From the NCBI GenBank assembly GCA_030153045.1, contig JASLID010000002.1, positions 3,557 through 67,556 of the forward strand: a stretch of DNA of 64,000 nucleotides, given 5' to 3'. The notes under the pieces are model-generated. The model was not told the DNA's origin. It made no database searches and worked only from the letters and a program-made list of their open reading frames with translations. The first letter of the stretch is position 1, and each line of letters opens with the position of its first letter. The stretch comes from Flavobacterium sp. (GTDB taxonomy: Bacteria > Bacteroidota > Bacteroidia > Flavobacteriales > Flavobacteriaceae). Shown in pieces: positions 1 through 8,927 of the stretch. The translations under genes were made by a program, and so were the position numbers.

Positions 1-418
1 TTGTAACAAACTCTTGTTCGTTGAATGCATCGCCAAAACGAGCTTTGGCTTTTTCGATTTCTTTTTGTGCTTTTTGGTTTAATTTTTCGGCATAATCCTC
101 AATTAAAACATCAGCACGGTATCTTTTTTTAGAATCTTTGTTGTCAATTAATGGATCATTGAAAGCGTCTACGTGACCGGAAGCTTTCCAAGTGGTTGGA
201 TGCATTAATATCGCAGCATCAATACCCACGATATTTTCGTGCATTTGCACCATCGATTTCCACCAATATTCTCTAATGTTTTTCTTTAGTTCTGCACCAT
301 TTTGAGCATAATCATATACTGCGCTCAAACCATCGTAAATTTCGCTTGATGGAAAAATATATCCATACTCTTTTGCATGCGAAATTACATTTTTAAATAA
401 ATCTTCTTGTTTTGCCAT
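1..418 (-). CDS. glyS: Glycine--tRNA ligase, N-terminal part (runs off the left edge)
   Basis: Class II glycyl-tRNA synthetase, charging tRNA-Gly in the cytoplasm. Only the first 139 codons are inside the window. The start at 418 gives MAKQEDLFKNVISHAKEYG, and further in are the family hallmarks YDYAQNGAELKKNIREYWW and the MHPTTWKASGHVDAF segment, which are typical of the dimeric bacterial and eukaryotic-type GlyRS. It lies 60 bp downstream of a same-strand coiled-coil protein gene and may be co-transcribed with it. The family assignment is firm; catalytic motifs 2 and 3 and the anticodon-binding domain are outside the window. Confidence 0.93.
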   Translation of the reverse strand, partial: MAKQEDLFKNVISHAKEYGYIFPSSEIYDGLSAVYDYAQNGAELKKNIREYWWKSMVQMHENIVGIDAAILMHPTTWKASGHVDAFNDPLIDNKDSKKRYRADVLIEDYAEKLNQKAQKEIEKAKARFGDAFNEQEFVT

Positions 419-478
419 AGTGGTGCAAAAATAGGAAAAGAGAATGAAAATTTTAGAAGAAAAAAAGCAAAAAAAGGA

Positions 479-1327
479 TTACTTTAAAGAAAAAACTGTA
501 CTTCCAATTAAATTTATGCCTGAAAAGATATTTATTTCATAATCTCCTTTTTGAATATCATTCTTGTTAGGATCTACAAATACACAGACATCCATTTCAT
601 CATTATCGTAAAATACGTTTGTCATGGCACTATAATGCAAAAGTCGGTCTTTAGATTCTACAAACTCTCCTTTTTTGTTAACTACTTTATTGCTTGGGTT
701 AAGAATTTGTATAAAAATATCTTTGTTCCCTTTTATAGCCGCTTTGTTTTCAAGCAATGTAAAGCAAACTTTGATTTGTTCAGTAGCACTAAAGCGTTTG
801 GTTTCGATGATATTATTGGAGACAATTTTAATCCCGTTAGCATACACATTCGTCGCTGTAAGATTTTTAGAAACCGCAATTACCCTTTCATTATCAGAAT
901 TCTTTTTACTTAATTCTTTATTTTTTTCTACTAAAATACTTACTTGAGTAGCTAAAGATTTATTCTCCTCATTTTGGTTTTTCAACACAGATTTGAGCGA
1001 ATCGTATTTTTCAGTTACTACTAAATTATTGTCAGTACTTTCTTTCTGAATTATTTTTACAACATTCTTATGGTTTATTTTCTCATCCTTTATTGGAGTA
1101 ATGCTAATATTGTCTAACAATTTTTTGTTTTTAACCACCTCTGCATCATAACGGTTAAAAATTTCTTTTAAATCGTTAACGTATGTTTTTTTATCTAGTT
1201 TTAAGGTTTCTTCTAGTTGTTTGTTCTTAAGCTGACTATCATAGTATTTCATGGCGAAAATCAACGTTGCAGACAAAAACACAACAGAGGATAATTTAAC
1301 CATTGTTAATGTAGTTTTAATAGTCAT
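479..1327 (-). CDS. Membrane-anchored coiled-coil protein of unknown function
   Basis: I do not recognise a named family. The 282-residue product has one hydrophobic segment near the N-terminus (about residues 10-27, VKLSSVVFLSATLIFAM), so it is probably an inner-membrane signal anchor with the rest in the periplasm. Residues 30-150 are rich in Lys, Glu, Asn and Leu and look like two coiled-coil stretches. The last 125 residues alternate short hydrophobic strands and look like a compact beta domain. It is divergent from comF and on the same strand as glyS, 60 bp upstream. Related flavobacterial proteins are, as far as I recall, annotated only as hypothetical. Confidence 0.75.
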   Translation of the reverse strand: MTIKTTLTMVKLSSVVFLSATLIFAMKYYDSQLKNKQLEETLKLDKKTYVNDLKEIFNRYDAEVVKNKKLLDNISITPIKDEKINHKNVVKIIQKESTDNNLVVTEKYDSLKSVLKNQNEENKSLATQVSILVEKNKELSKKNSDNERVIAVSKNLTATNVYANGIKIVSNNIIETKRFSATEQIKVCFTLLENKAAIKGNKDIFIQILNPSNKVVNKKGEFVESKDRLLHYSAMTNVFYDNDEMDVCVFVDPNKNDIQKGDYEINIFSGINLIGSTVFSLK

Positions 1328-1397
1328 GGATTGGGAAATTTCTAATTTTTACTAAATTTATCTTTTTATAGTTTTATAAAAAAATAAAATCGACGAA

Positions 1398-2081
1398 ATG
1401 CTTAAAAAACTGATAAATTTATTTTACCCTAAACTCTGTTCTGGTTGTACTAACCTACTTATTCAGAGTGAAAATTTAATTTGTGTTTCGTGCAGACATG
1501 CGTTACCACAAACCAACCATTTATTACATGTTGAAAATGAGGCTTTTAAAAAATTTTATGGAAAAATTCCTGTCGAATTTGCTTCGTCAATGTTGTACTA
1601 TCATAAAAAAGGAATAGTCCAGCAACTCATCCATCACTTGAAATACAAAAACCAACAAGAAATTGGAAAATTAATAGGTGAATGGTATGTTAACGACCTC
1701 AAAGAGAATAAAATAATTCAATCCGTTGATTGTATAATTCCAGTGCCTCTTCATCAAAAAAGACTGAAAGAGCGTGGATATAATCAAGTGGAAACTTTTT
1801 GCAAAGCTATTGCGAGAGAATTAGAAAAGCCCTTTGAAAATTCGCTATTGGTAAGAAACGAATATGCTAAAACTCAATCTAAAAAGAATTTAGTGAATAG
1901 GAACTCGGTTTCAGAAAGCACTTTTCAAGCTGAGTCTTCTGAAGTATTCCACAACAAACATTTTTTATTAATCGATGATGTTTTAACAACCGGAGCAACA
2001 CTTGAAGCTTGTGGCAAAGCATTATTAAAAATCCCTGGCGCTAAATTAAGCATTGTTACCATGGCTTTTTCCCAATCGTAA
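1398..2081 (+). CDS. comF: ComF-family phosphoribosyltransferase-like protein
   Basis: ComF/GntX family. In naturally competent bacteria ComF helps DNA uptake or processing; elsewhere its role is poorly defined. The 227-residue product begins with a four-cysteine zinc-ribbon-like segment (C14, C17, C29, C32), then the family core with IPVPLHQKRLKERGYNQ, and ends with the PRPP-binding loop LLIDDVLTTGATLEACG near residues 193-209. Length and domain order are normal. It stands alone, with the divergent coiled-coil gene upstream and an Ig-like lipoprotein gene 72 bp downstream. Confidence 0.9.
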   Translation: MLKKLINLFYPKLCSGCTNLLIQSENLICVSCRHALPQTNHLLHVENEAFKKFYGKIPVEFASSMLYYHKKGIVQQLIHHLKYKNQQEIGKLIGEWYVNDLKENKIIQSVDCIIPVPLHQKRLKERGYNQVETFCKAIARELEKPFENSLLVRNEYAKTQSKKNLVNRNSVSESTFQAESSEVFHNKHFLLIDDVLTTGATLEACGKALLKIPGAKLSIVTMAFSQS

Positions 2082-2153
2082 GTTAGTGAAACCAATAAAA
2101 ATATTTCGTTTCCACTAAATATAGTTGTTATTTTGTGCTGTAATTATGGTTTT

Positions 2154-3755
2154 ATGAGAAAAATAAAATGCTGCATATATATCGTTTCAACTTTACTTTT
2201 CGTCGTGAGTTGCGCCAAAAGGGGCTCTATTACGGGTGGTGATAAAGACATTCTTGCCCCAAAGATTGTTTCAAGTAATCCTAAGAATTTTTCGACCAAC
2301 TTTAATAAGAAAACCATCAAAATCACCTTTGATGAATATGTAAAGATTAAAGATTTGCAAAAAAACCTGATTGTATCTCCTTTTATGGAAAACCAGATCA
2401 CGGTTTTACCTCAAGGAAGTGCCAGCAAACAAATTACCATTAAAATTAACGACACTTTAAAAGCAAACACTACCTATAGCTTTAATTTTGGCCAAAGTAT
2501 TATTGACAATAATGAAGGGAATGCTTTTCCGCAATTTAAATACGTTTTCTCAACTGGAGCCGAATTAGACTCTTTAACTGTTGAAGGAACCATCAAAGAT
2601 TCTTACGAAAGAGAAGCAGACACTTATGTAAATGTAATGTTGTACGAAGTAGACGAAAAATTCAATGATTCGATTGTTTACAAACAAACACCAAGATACA
2701 TTACCAATACTTTAGACAGTTTAAAAACCTTTAAAATTGAAAATGTAAGAGCTGGAAAATACAAGCTTATTGCGCTAAAAGAAAAAACTCCAAATTACAA
2801 ATTTGACCCCAATAAAGATAAAATAGGATTCTACAATCAAACCATAATCGTACCGGACAAATCTATATTTGAACTTGAATTGTTTAAAGAAACTGCACGA
2901 TTTAACGCAAAAAAACCAACGCAAGCTTCAGGTAACAAAGTTTACGTGGGCTACGAAGGAAATCCAGAAAACATTAAAATTTCTGCAAAACACAACAACA
3001 ATCCAATACAAACAAGAGTAACAAAATTCCCTGAAAAAGATTCGCTTCAAGTTTGGATTGCACCTATCAAAAACGACTCTATTCTTTTAAATATTGAAAA
3101 AGAAAATTTCAAAAAAGACTTTGTAGTGAAGCTTAAAAATCAAAAGCAAGATACTTTGAGTTTGAGAACAAAGCAAAAAGGCGTACTCAATTTCAATGAG
3201 AATTTCACCATAAATACTTCTACCCCTCTTGATAAATTTGATTTTTCGAAAATGAATTTAACAAAACAGGATTCTTCTAAAGTAGCTTTCAAAACCAATT
3301 ATGATGAGTTTTATCAAAAATTAGAAGTTTTATTTGAAAAAGAACCAAACCAAAAATATACTTTTGAAATGCTTCCAAATGCTGTTGAAGATTATTTAGG
3401 ACACGCCAATGATAGTATAAAATTTAGTTTTTCTACTAAAAATCATACTGATTACGGGAATTTGAAAGTGAATCTGAAAAATGTAAAATCATTTCCGATC
3501 ATTGTCGAATTAACAGATAAAAAAGGTAATATTCTGGAAAGTAAATATTCGACAGACAATCCTGTGGTTGAATTTTTATTGATAGAACCAAAACAATATT
3601 CTTTACGTGTTATTTACGACCAAAATAGCAACAAACAACGCGATACCGGAAGCTATTTAGAAAATCGTCAGGCCGAAGAAGTAATCCATTTCCCTACAGA
3701 AATTGATGTTCGCGCCAACTGGGACGTCAATCAAGAAGTTGATTTGGAAAAATAA
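2154..3755 (+). CDS. Ig-like (Big_5/SbsA-type) domain lipoprotein
   Basis: Predicted outer-membrane or surface lipoprotein of 533 residues. I chose the ATG at 2154 rather than an upstream in-frame TTG at 2133 because it gives a clean signal: MRKIKCCIYIVSTLLFVVSC with a lipobox Cys at residue 20. The segment after the Cys, with APKIVSSNPKNFSTNF and ITFDEYVKI, matches the bacterial Ig-like Big_5 domain. The remainder is a series of beta-rich repeats that includes a TYSFNFGQSI stretch. Such proteins are common in Bacteroidetes, but their ligands are unknown. The next gene is convergent, 7 bp away. Confidence 0.85.
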   Translation: MRKIKCCIYIVSTLLFVVSCAKRGSITGGDKDILAPKIVSSNPKNFSTNFNKKTIKITFDEYVKIKDLQKNLIVSPFMENQITVLPQGSASKQITIKINDTLKANTTYSFNFGQSIIDNNEGNAFPQFKYVFSTGAELDSLTVEGTIKDSYEREADTYVNVMLYEVDEKFNDSIVYKQTPRYITNTLDSLKTFKIENVRAGKYKLIALKEKTPNYKFDPNKDKIGFYNQTIIVPDKSIFELELFKETARFNAKKPTQASGNKVYVGYEGNPENIKISAKHNNNPIQTRVTKFPEKDSLQVWIAPIKNDSILLNIEKENFKKDFVVKLKNQKQDTLSLRTKQKGVLNFNENFTINTSTPLDKFDFSKMNLTKQDSSKVAFKTNYDEFYQKLEVLFEKEPNQKYTFEMLPNAVEDYLGHANDSIKFSFSTKNHTDYGNLKVNLKNVKSFPIIVELTDKKGNILESKYSTDNPVVEFLLIEPKQYSLRVIYDQNSNKQRDTGSYLENRQAEEVIHFPTEIDVRANWDVNQEVDLEK

Positions 3756-3762
3756 TATCGCT

Positions 3763-4527
3763 TTAAATTAGCTGAAACTTATCTTTATCATTTAAGAAAT
3801 TCAATTTTTGACGGGTTTCCATCAATTGATTTTTATCTAAAAGGATGATTTTTACCGCTTCGTTTTCAAAAGGCTCAATCAAATAATCGCCGAGATAATT
3901 AATTATTTGCGAATGGCCTGAATATTCGTGATTATTCCCATCTAAACCAATTCTGTTTACCCCAATCACATAACTCATATTTTCGATGGCACGCGCTTTT
4001 AAAAGAGCATCCCAAGCATTAATTCGGGGTTTGGGCCAACTGGCCACATACAATAATAAATCATAATTCTCTACATTCCGGGAAAATACTGGAAAACGTA
4101 AATCATAACAGATCAGCGGACAGATTTTCCATCCTTTATATTCAATAACTACTTTTTGGCTTCCAGCAGTAAATATTTTTTCTTCCGATGCTAATGAAAA
4201 CAAATGCTTTTTATCGTACGTTTTTATTTCTCCGGAAGGAAAAACAAATACCAATCGGTTGTAAAATTTACCGCCTTCAGAAATGACTATACTCCCTGTA
4301 ATAGCGCAGTTTTTAGCTTTAGCCGAAGCAATCATCCAGGAAACAGTTTCTCCATTCATGCTTTCTGCAACTGAAGATGGATTCATGGTAAATCCTGTAG
4401 AAAACATTTCGGGAAGTACAATTAAATCTACTTCTTCTGAAATGGAATTGATTTTTTCTTCAAAATAATTTCGATTGGCTTGGGGATTTTCCCAGGTTAA
4501 ATCAGATTGAATGATGGTTATTTTCAT
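3763..4527 (-). CDS. Nitrilase-family omega-amidase (YafV/Nit2-like)
   Basis: Carbon-nitrogen hydrolase of 254 residues. The catalytic triad is visible: Glu40 in LPEMFSTGF, Lys106 in YDKKHLF and Cys140 in ICYDLRFP. The motif contexts fit the YafV/Nit2 branch, which hydrolyses 2-oxoglutaramate and 2-oxosuccinamate formed by glutamine and asparagine transaminases, and this points to metabolite repair in the cytoplasm. The thioredoxin-like gene ends 7 bp upstream on the same strand, so the pair is probably co-transcribed. The family is sure; the precise substrate is inferred. Confidence 0.88.
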   Translation of the reverse strand: MKITIIQSDLTWENPQANRNYFEEKINSISEEVDLIVLPEMFSTGFTMNPSSVAESMNGETVSWMIASAKAKNCAITGSIVISEGGKFYNRLVFVFPSGEIKTYDKKHLFSLASEEKIFTAGSQKVVIEYKGWKICPLICYDLRFPVFSRNVENYDLLLYVASWPKPRINAWDALLKARAIENMSYVIGVNRIGLDGNNHEYSGHSQIINYLGDYLIEPFENEAVKIILLDKNQLMETRQKLNFLNDKDKFQLI

Positions 4528-4533
4528 ACTTAT

Positions 4534-5046
4534 TTATTTTACAACCCAAGCACTAAAAAATGCTTTTACTTTATCGACACTATACCCTTTACCTTCTTCC
4601 AAAGAACCGGTTTCTTGGACATGAATTAACTCCCCTTTCTTATTTAAAACCATAAAAATCGGATACCCTTGTTTATCTCCGGGATTACCATATTTAGCAA
4701 AGAATTTTTCGTTTTTGTTCTTTGGAGACCAATTCAAATGGTAATACAAATAGTTTGCATCGATTATTCCTTTCAACTCGTCAGATTTCTGAATAAAATT
4801 ATTCAATCGCAAGCACCAAACACACCAATTCCCTCCTACTTGGAGTATAATGTTCTTATTTTCCACTTTGGCTTTGGCAACTAATTCCTTCACTTTTACC
4901 TCAGCATCTTCCATTTCGTGATACGGTTTAGGCAATGATGCTTTTTCGGCTTCTACTTGCTTTTTCTTTTGTTCTTTTTCTTCTGCTGTCTGTGAGAAAC
5001 TAATAGCTGTGACTAGCAACAATGTGAGTAAATATATTTTTTTCAT
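4534..5046 (-). CDS. Secreted thioredoxin-fold protein
   Basis: A 170-residue exported thioredoxin-like protein. A Sec signal peptide (MKKIYLLTLLLVTAISFSQ) is followed by a charged helical linker and a thioredoxin fold carrying the redox motif GGNWCVWCLRL, with Cys75 and Cys78. The CVWC active site and the surrounding sequence resemble the DUF255/thioredoxin_7-like proteins of Bacteroidetes that act as periplasmic disulfide reductases or chaperone-like proteins. It precedes the omega-amidase gene by 7 bp. The partner protein cannot be deduced. Confidence 0.85.
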   Translation of the reverse strand: MKKIYLLTLLLVTAISFSQTAEEKEQKKKQVEAEKASLPKPYHEMEDAEVKVKELVAKAKVENKNIILQVGGNWCVWCLRLNNFIQKSDELKGIIDANYLYYHLNWSPKNKNEKFFAKYGNPGDKQGYPIFMVLNKKGELIHVQETGSLEEGKGYSVDKVKAFFSAWVVK

Positions 5047-5087
5047 GTGATCTTATTTGATTGTTAAATTAACAAAAACTAAGCCAT

Positions 5088-5113
5088 AAAAAAAAGCGTC
5101 CGAAGACGCTTTT
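5088..5113 (-). terminator. Intrinsic terminator of the sdhCAB operon
   Basis: On the minus strand GCGTC-TTCG-GACGC is a five-base GC stem closed by a stable UUCG tetraloop, followed by a run of eight U. It lies 4 bp past the sdhB stop codon and separates the operon from the thioredoxin gene. Confidence 0.9.
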
Positions 5114-5117
5114 CAAA

Positions 5118-5879
5118 TTATTTCAAACTCGCTTTCAAATATTCTCTATTCATACGAGCGATATTTTCTAGTGAAATACCTTTTGGACATTCGATTTCGC
5201 AAGCTCCTGTATTCGTACAGTTACCAAATCCTTCTTCGTCCATTTGACGTACCATGTTTAATACACGATTAGTCGCTTCTACTTTTCCTTGTGGTAATAA
5301 AGCGTATTGAGACACTTTAGCTCCCACGAATAACATCGCAGATCCGTTTTTACAAGATGCTACACAAGCACCACAACCAATACAAGCTGCTGCTTCAAAA
5401 GATTTGTCGGCATCTTGCTTATTAATTGGAGTTGCGTTAGCATCGATAGTATTTCCTGAAGTATTTACAGAAACGAAACCTCCGGCTTGTTGAATTCTAT
5501 CGAAAGAACTTCTGTCAACCACTAAATCTTTTACTACTGGGAAAGCTTTAGAACGCCATGGTTCAATAAAGATAGTATCTCCATCGTTGAACTTTCTCAT
5601 GTGCAATTGACATGTTGTTGTTCCGGTATCTGGTCCGTGAGCTCTACCATTAATGTAAAGCGAACACATACCACAAATTCCTTCGCGACAATCATGGTCG
5701 AAAGCAACAGGTTCTTTTCTTTCGTTGACTAATTGCTCGTTTAATTGGTCTAACATTTCCAAAAACGAACTAGCTGTAGAAACATTATCTAATTTATAAG
5801 TTTCCATGCTCCCTTGTGCTTTAGCGTTTTTTTGACGCCAAATTTTAAGGTTGATATTTATATTTTTTGCTGCAGACAT
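5118..5879 (-). CDS. sdhB: Succinate dehydrogenase/fumarate reductase iron-sulfur subunit
   Basis: Electron-transfer subunit of respiratory complex II, passing electrons from the flavoprotein to menaquinone through three Fe-S clusters. I placed the start at 5879 (MSAAKNININLKIWRQKN). An in-frame extension to 5930 would overlap the end of sdhA and has no family counterpart. Cys64, Cys69, Cys72 and Cys90 hold the [2Fe-2S] cluster, and the C-terminal half has CIGCGACVASC and CEIECPKGI for the [4Fe-4S] and [3Fe-4S] clusters. It is the last gene of sdhCAB, with a terminator 4 bp past the stop. Confidence 0.95.
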   Translation of the reverse strand: MSAAKNININLKIWRQKNAKAQGSMETYKLDNVSTASSFLEMLDQLNEQLVNERKEPVAFDHDCREGICGMCSLYINGRAHGPDTGTTTCQLHMRKFNDGDTIFIEPWRSKAFPVVKDLVVDRSSFDRIQQAGGFVSVNTSGNTIDANATPINKQDADKSFEAAACIGCGACVASCKNGSAMLFVGAKVSQYALLPQGKVEATNRVLNMVRQMDEEGFGNCTNTGACEIECPKGISLENIARMNREYLKASLK

Positions 5880-5907
5880 AACTTTATCTTTTATACCTAA
5901 TTGGCTA

Positions 5908-7917
5908 TTATTTGTAATTACGAGCTGCAATTTTAATTGACTCGTATTTTAAAACTTCTTTGTGTAATTCTTCTTTACTGATGTCATCGCCTTTGTATTC
6001 CCAAGCACCTACGAAAGCAAAGTTTTCGTCATCACGAAGCGTTTCTCCTTCAGCGTCTTGGTACTCTTCACGGAAGTGACCTCCACAAGACTCATTACGT
6101 TGCAACGCGTCCATTGCCATTAATTGCCCTAAGTCGATAAAATCAGCTACACGAAGTGCTTTTTCTAATTCGGCATTCATTTCGTCATTGCTTCCAGGAA
6201 CGAATACGTCTTTGTAGAAATCTGCTTTTAATTGTGCAATTTCAGCAATAGCTTCGGTTAATCCTTGAGCATTACGTCCCATCCCTACTTTATTCCACAT
6301 AATCAAACCTAATTTTTTATGGAAATGATCTACAGTTTTGGTTCCGTTATTGTTTAAGAAGAAATTGATTTGATCTTTAACTCTGTTTTCAGCTTCTACG
6401 AATTCTGGAGAATCTGTAGAGATTTTTCCAGTTCTGATTTCATCTGCTAAATAGTTAGAAACCGTGTAAGGCAATACGAAATAACCATCGGCTAAACCTT
6501 GCATTAAAGCCGAAGCTCCCAGTCGGTTTGCACCGTGATCAGAGAAATTAGCTTCTCCAGCTACGAAACAACCTGGAATAGTCGATTGTAAGTTATAATC
6601 AACCCAAACACCACCCATAGTATAGTGCACTGCTGGGTAAATTTTCATTGGTGTTTCGTACGGATTCTCATCTGTAATTTTTTGGTACATGGTAAACAAG
6701 TTACCATATTTTTCTTCTAACCATTTTTTACCCAATGAAGTGATTTCTTCTTGAGAAGGATTGTGATTTCCTTTAGCATAAGCTACTTGTTTTCCTTTAG
6801 ATTGAATCTCTGATGAGAAATCCAAATATACTCCTTCATTGGTATCATTAGCTTCAATTCCGTGACCTGCGTCACAAACTTCTTTTGCGGCTCTTGAAGC
6901 CACATCACGAGGTACTAAGTTTCCAAAAGCTGGATATTTTCTTTCTAAGTAGTAATCTCTATCTTCTTCGGCAATTTGTGTTGGTTTTAATTTTCCAGCA
7001 CGAATCGCTTCTGCATCTTCTTTTCTCTTTGGCACCCAAATACGTCCTGAGTTACGCAATGATTCAGACATCAACGTTAGTTTTGACTGATTCGTTCCGT
7101 GAACCGGAATACATGTTGGGTGGATTTGTACGTAACATGGATTAGCAAAAGCCGCACCTTGTTTGTGCACTTTCCAACCAGCAGTTACGTTACTTCCCAT
7201 AGCATTCGTTGAAAGGAAATATACATTTCCATATCCTCCAGAAGCAATAATAACCGCATGTGCCGAATGTCTTTCGATTTCACCAGTAACTAAGTTACGT
7301 GCAATAATTCCACGAGCTTTTCCGTCAACCTTAACTAAGTCTAACATTTCATGACGGTTGAACATTTCAACACGCCCTAATCCTATTTGACGAGATAAAG
7401 CAGAGTAAGCTCCTAACAACAATTGTTGTCCTGTTTGTCCAGCAGCATAAAAAGTACGTTGTACTTGTGTACCACCAAACGAACGGTTATCTAATAAACC
7501 TCCGTATTCACGAGCAAAAGGAACACCTTGAGCCACACATTGGTCGATAATATTTCCTGAAACTTCCGCTAAACGGTGAACGTTTGCTTCACGCGCACGG
7601 TAGTCACCACCTTTGATTGTATCGTAGAATAAACGGTAAACAGAATCCCCGTCATTTTGATAATTCTTCGCTGCATTCACACCTCCTTGTGCAGCAATTG
7701 AGTGCGCACGACGAGGAGAATCTTGAAAACAAAATGCTTTTACATTGTAACCCATTTCACCAAGTGAAGCGGCTGCAGAAGCACCTGCTAAACCGGTTCC
7801 TACCACAATAACATCAATTTTAGGACGGTTATTTGGAGCAACAAGCTTTAAATGATTTTTATGATTAGTCCATTTCTCTGAAATAGAACCTTCTGGTATT
7901 TTAGAATCTAACTTCAT
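5908..7917 (-). CDS. sdhA: Succinate dehydrogenase/fumarate reductase flavoprotein subunit
   Basis: Catalytic subunit of complex II (succinate to fumarate), 669 residues. The FAD dinucleotide-binding fold (VVGTGLAGASAAASLGEMG) starts near residue 38. The motif HSIAAQGGVNAAK contains His72, the expected site of covalent FAD attachment. The length and C-terminal region match the Bacteroidetes non-classical SdhA that works with a single five-helix cytochrome b subunit. It lies between sdhC (18 bp upstream) and sdhB (28 bp downstream). Confidence 0.96.
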   Translation of the reverse strand: MKLDSKIPEGSISEKWTNHKNHLKLVAPNNRPKIDVIVVGTGLAGASAAASLGEMGYNVKAFCFQDSPRRAHSIAAQGGVNAAKNYQNDGDSVYRLFYDTIKGGDYRAREANVHRLAEVSGNIIDQCVAQGVPFAREYGGLLDNRSFGGTQVQRTFYAAGQTGQQLLLGAYSALSRQIGLGRVEMFNRHEMLDLVKVDGKARGIIARNLVTGEIERHSAHAVIIASGGYGNVYFLSTNAMGSNVTAGWKVHKQGAAFANPCYVQIHPTCIPVHGTNQSKLTLMSESLRNSGRIWVPKRKEDAEAIRAGKLKPTQIAEEDRDYYLERKYPAFGNLVPRDVASRAAKEVCDAGHGIEANDTNEGVYLDFSSEIQSKGKQVAYAKGNHNPSQEEITSLGKKWLEEKYGNLFTMYQKITDENPYETPMKIYPAVHYTMGGVWVDYNLQSTIPGCFVAGEANFSDHGANRLGASALMQGLADGYFVLPYTVSNYLADEIRTGKISTDSPEFVEAENRVKDQINFFLNNNGTKTVDHFHKKLGLIMWNKVGMGRNAQGLTEAIAEIAQLKADFYKDVFVPGSNDEMNAELEKALRVADFIDLGQLMAMDALQRNESCGGHFREEYQDAEGETLRDDENFAFVGAWEYKGDDISKEELHKEVLKYESIKIAARNYK

Positions 7918-7935
7918 AATATATTCTGATGTTGA

Positions 7936-8757
7936 TTATTTAGTAAAATGAATGAAAAGTGGAATGATAGCAAACAATGTTGGTACAATGATCGCGAATC
8001 CCAGTCCAAAGAATTTAATTGCTGGCGTATATTTAGGATTGTTTGCTCCCAAAGATTGGAAAGCACTTTGAAATCCGTGCATTAAGTGAAAAGCTAATAC
8101 AATCATCGCTAACACATAAAATATAGTAAACGCTAATCCGTATTGAGGATCTCTAAAGAAATCGAAAGTAATTTTATGCAAATCTTTGTATGCTTCTTTT
8201 ACTTTTACATTGGCATTTGCATCGTAAATTTCAGTTCTATTTTTTACAACATAGGTTTGGTCTGCTACAGGAACATAACCACCATCAGTAGTTAAATAAA
8301 AATCTTGTTTCATTCCCGGCTGCACTTCAATGGTTGTTTTTTGCAACGGCATTTTTTCGTCAAAATGCATTTTTGCCCAAAAATTCATCATGTGAGTAGC
8401 AATAAAAACCAAAATTACAGTTCCTAAAACCGCCATATTTCTTGACGCCATAGAACTATTGCTTTGTGGATTATTCATAGCATACGCAATAGGTCTTGCT
8501 TTTTTGTTTTGAATTGCCAGCATAATTCCATCGATAGCATGGAAAACAATTGAAATGTAGGTTAGGTAAGATAATAATTTTACCGCAGGATTTGAAGTCA
8601 TAAACAATGCATACTGATTGAAATGTAATGCATCGCTAAAAATTAACTGAAGGTTACCAGCTAAATGACCAGCCAAAAACAAGCATAAAAATAAACCTGT
8701 AAGAGCCATCCAGTATTTCTTTGCTAAAGATGACTTTAAAAGTGCAGATTTTGCCAT
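7936..8757 (-). CDS. sdhC: Succinate dehydrogenase cytochrome b subunit
   Basis: Membrane anchor of complex II, 273 residues, with five predicted transmembrane helices and His residues positioned for dihaem b ligation (FLAGHLAGNL, FHAIDGIML, THMMNFWAK, FHLMHGFQS). This is the single-subunit type B cytochrome found with menaquinone-linked enzymes. A hydrophilic loop at about residues 135-195 is longer than in many relatives, probably a periplasmic insert. It is the first gene of sdhCAB and has a canonical promoter about 40 bp upstream. Confidence 0.94.
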   Translation of the reverse strand: MAKSALLKSSLAKKYWMALTGLFLCLFLAGHLAGNLQLIFSDALHFNQYALFMTSNPAVKLLSYLTYISIVFHAIDGIMLAIQNKKARPIAYAMNNPQSNSSMASRNMAVLGTVILVFIATHMMNFWAKMHFDEKMPLQKTTIEVQPGMKQDFYLTTDGGYVPVADQTYVVKNRTEIYDANANVKVKEAYKDLHKITFDFFRDPQYGLAFTIFYVLAMIVLAFHLMHGFQSAFQSLGANNPKYTPAIKFFGLGFAIIVPTLFAIIPLFIHFTK

Positions 8758-8795
8758 AATATTTGTTTGATTGTAGAGTTTTTAAAAAATTCAAA

Positions 8796-8827
8796 CAAAA
8801 ATAAAGCAATTTGGGTGTTTGTACAAC
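8796..8827 (-). promoter_or_regulatory. Promoter of sdhCAB
   Basis: On the minus strand GTTG (8824-8827), a 20-bp spacer, then TATTTTTG (8796-8803). This fits the primary sigma-factor consensus of Bacteroidetes, TTG/TTTG-N19-20-TAnnTTTG. It lies 39 bp from the sdhC start codon, leaving a leader of roughly 30 nt. Confidence 0.75.
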
Positions 8828-8927
8828 CTTTTAGAAGTAATTTATAATGAATTTAAAGTGGACTTAAATAGCATTGATTATCAAATAGTTAAACCCACTT
8901 TGTTTTGTGTTTTTTGTCAGTAAAAAA

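Noticed and set aside
551..947. Plus-strand frames opposite the coiled-coil protein gene
   Set aside because: Overlapping antisense frames in AT-rich DNA without signal, domain or start context; the minus-strand gene has a plausible membrane anchor and coiled coil.
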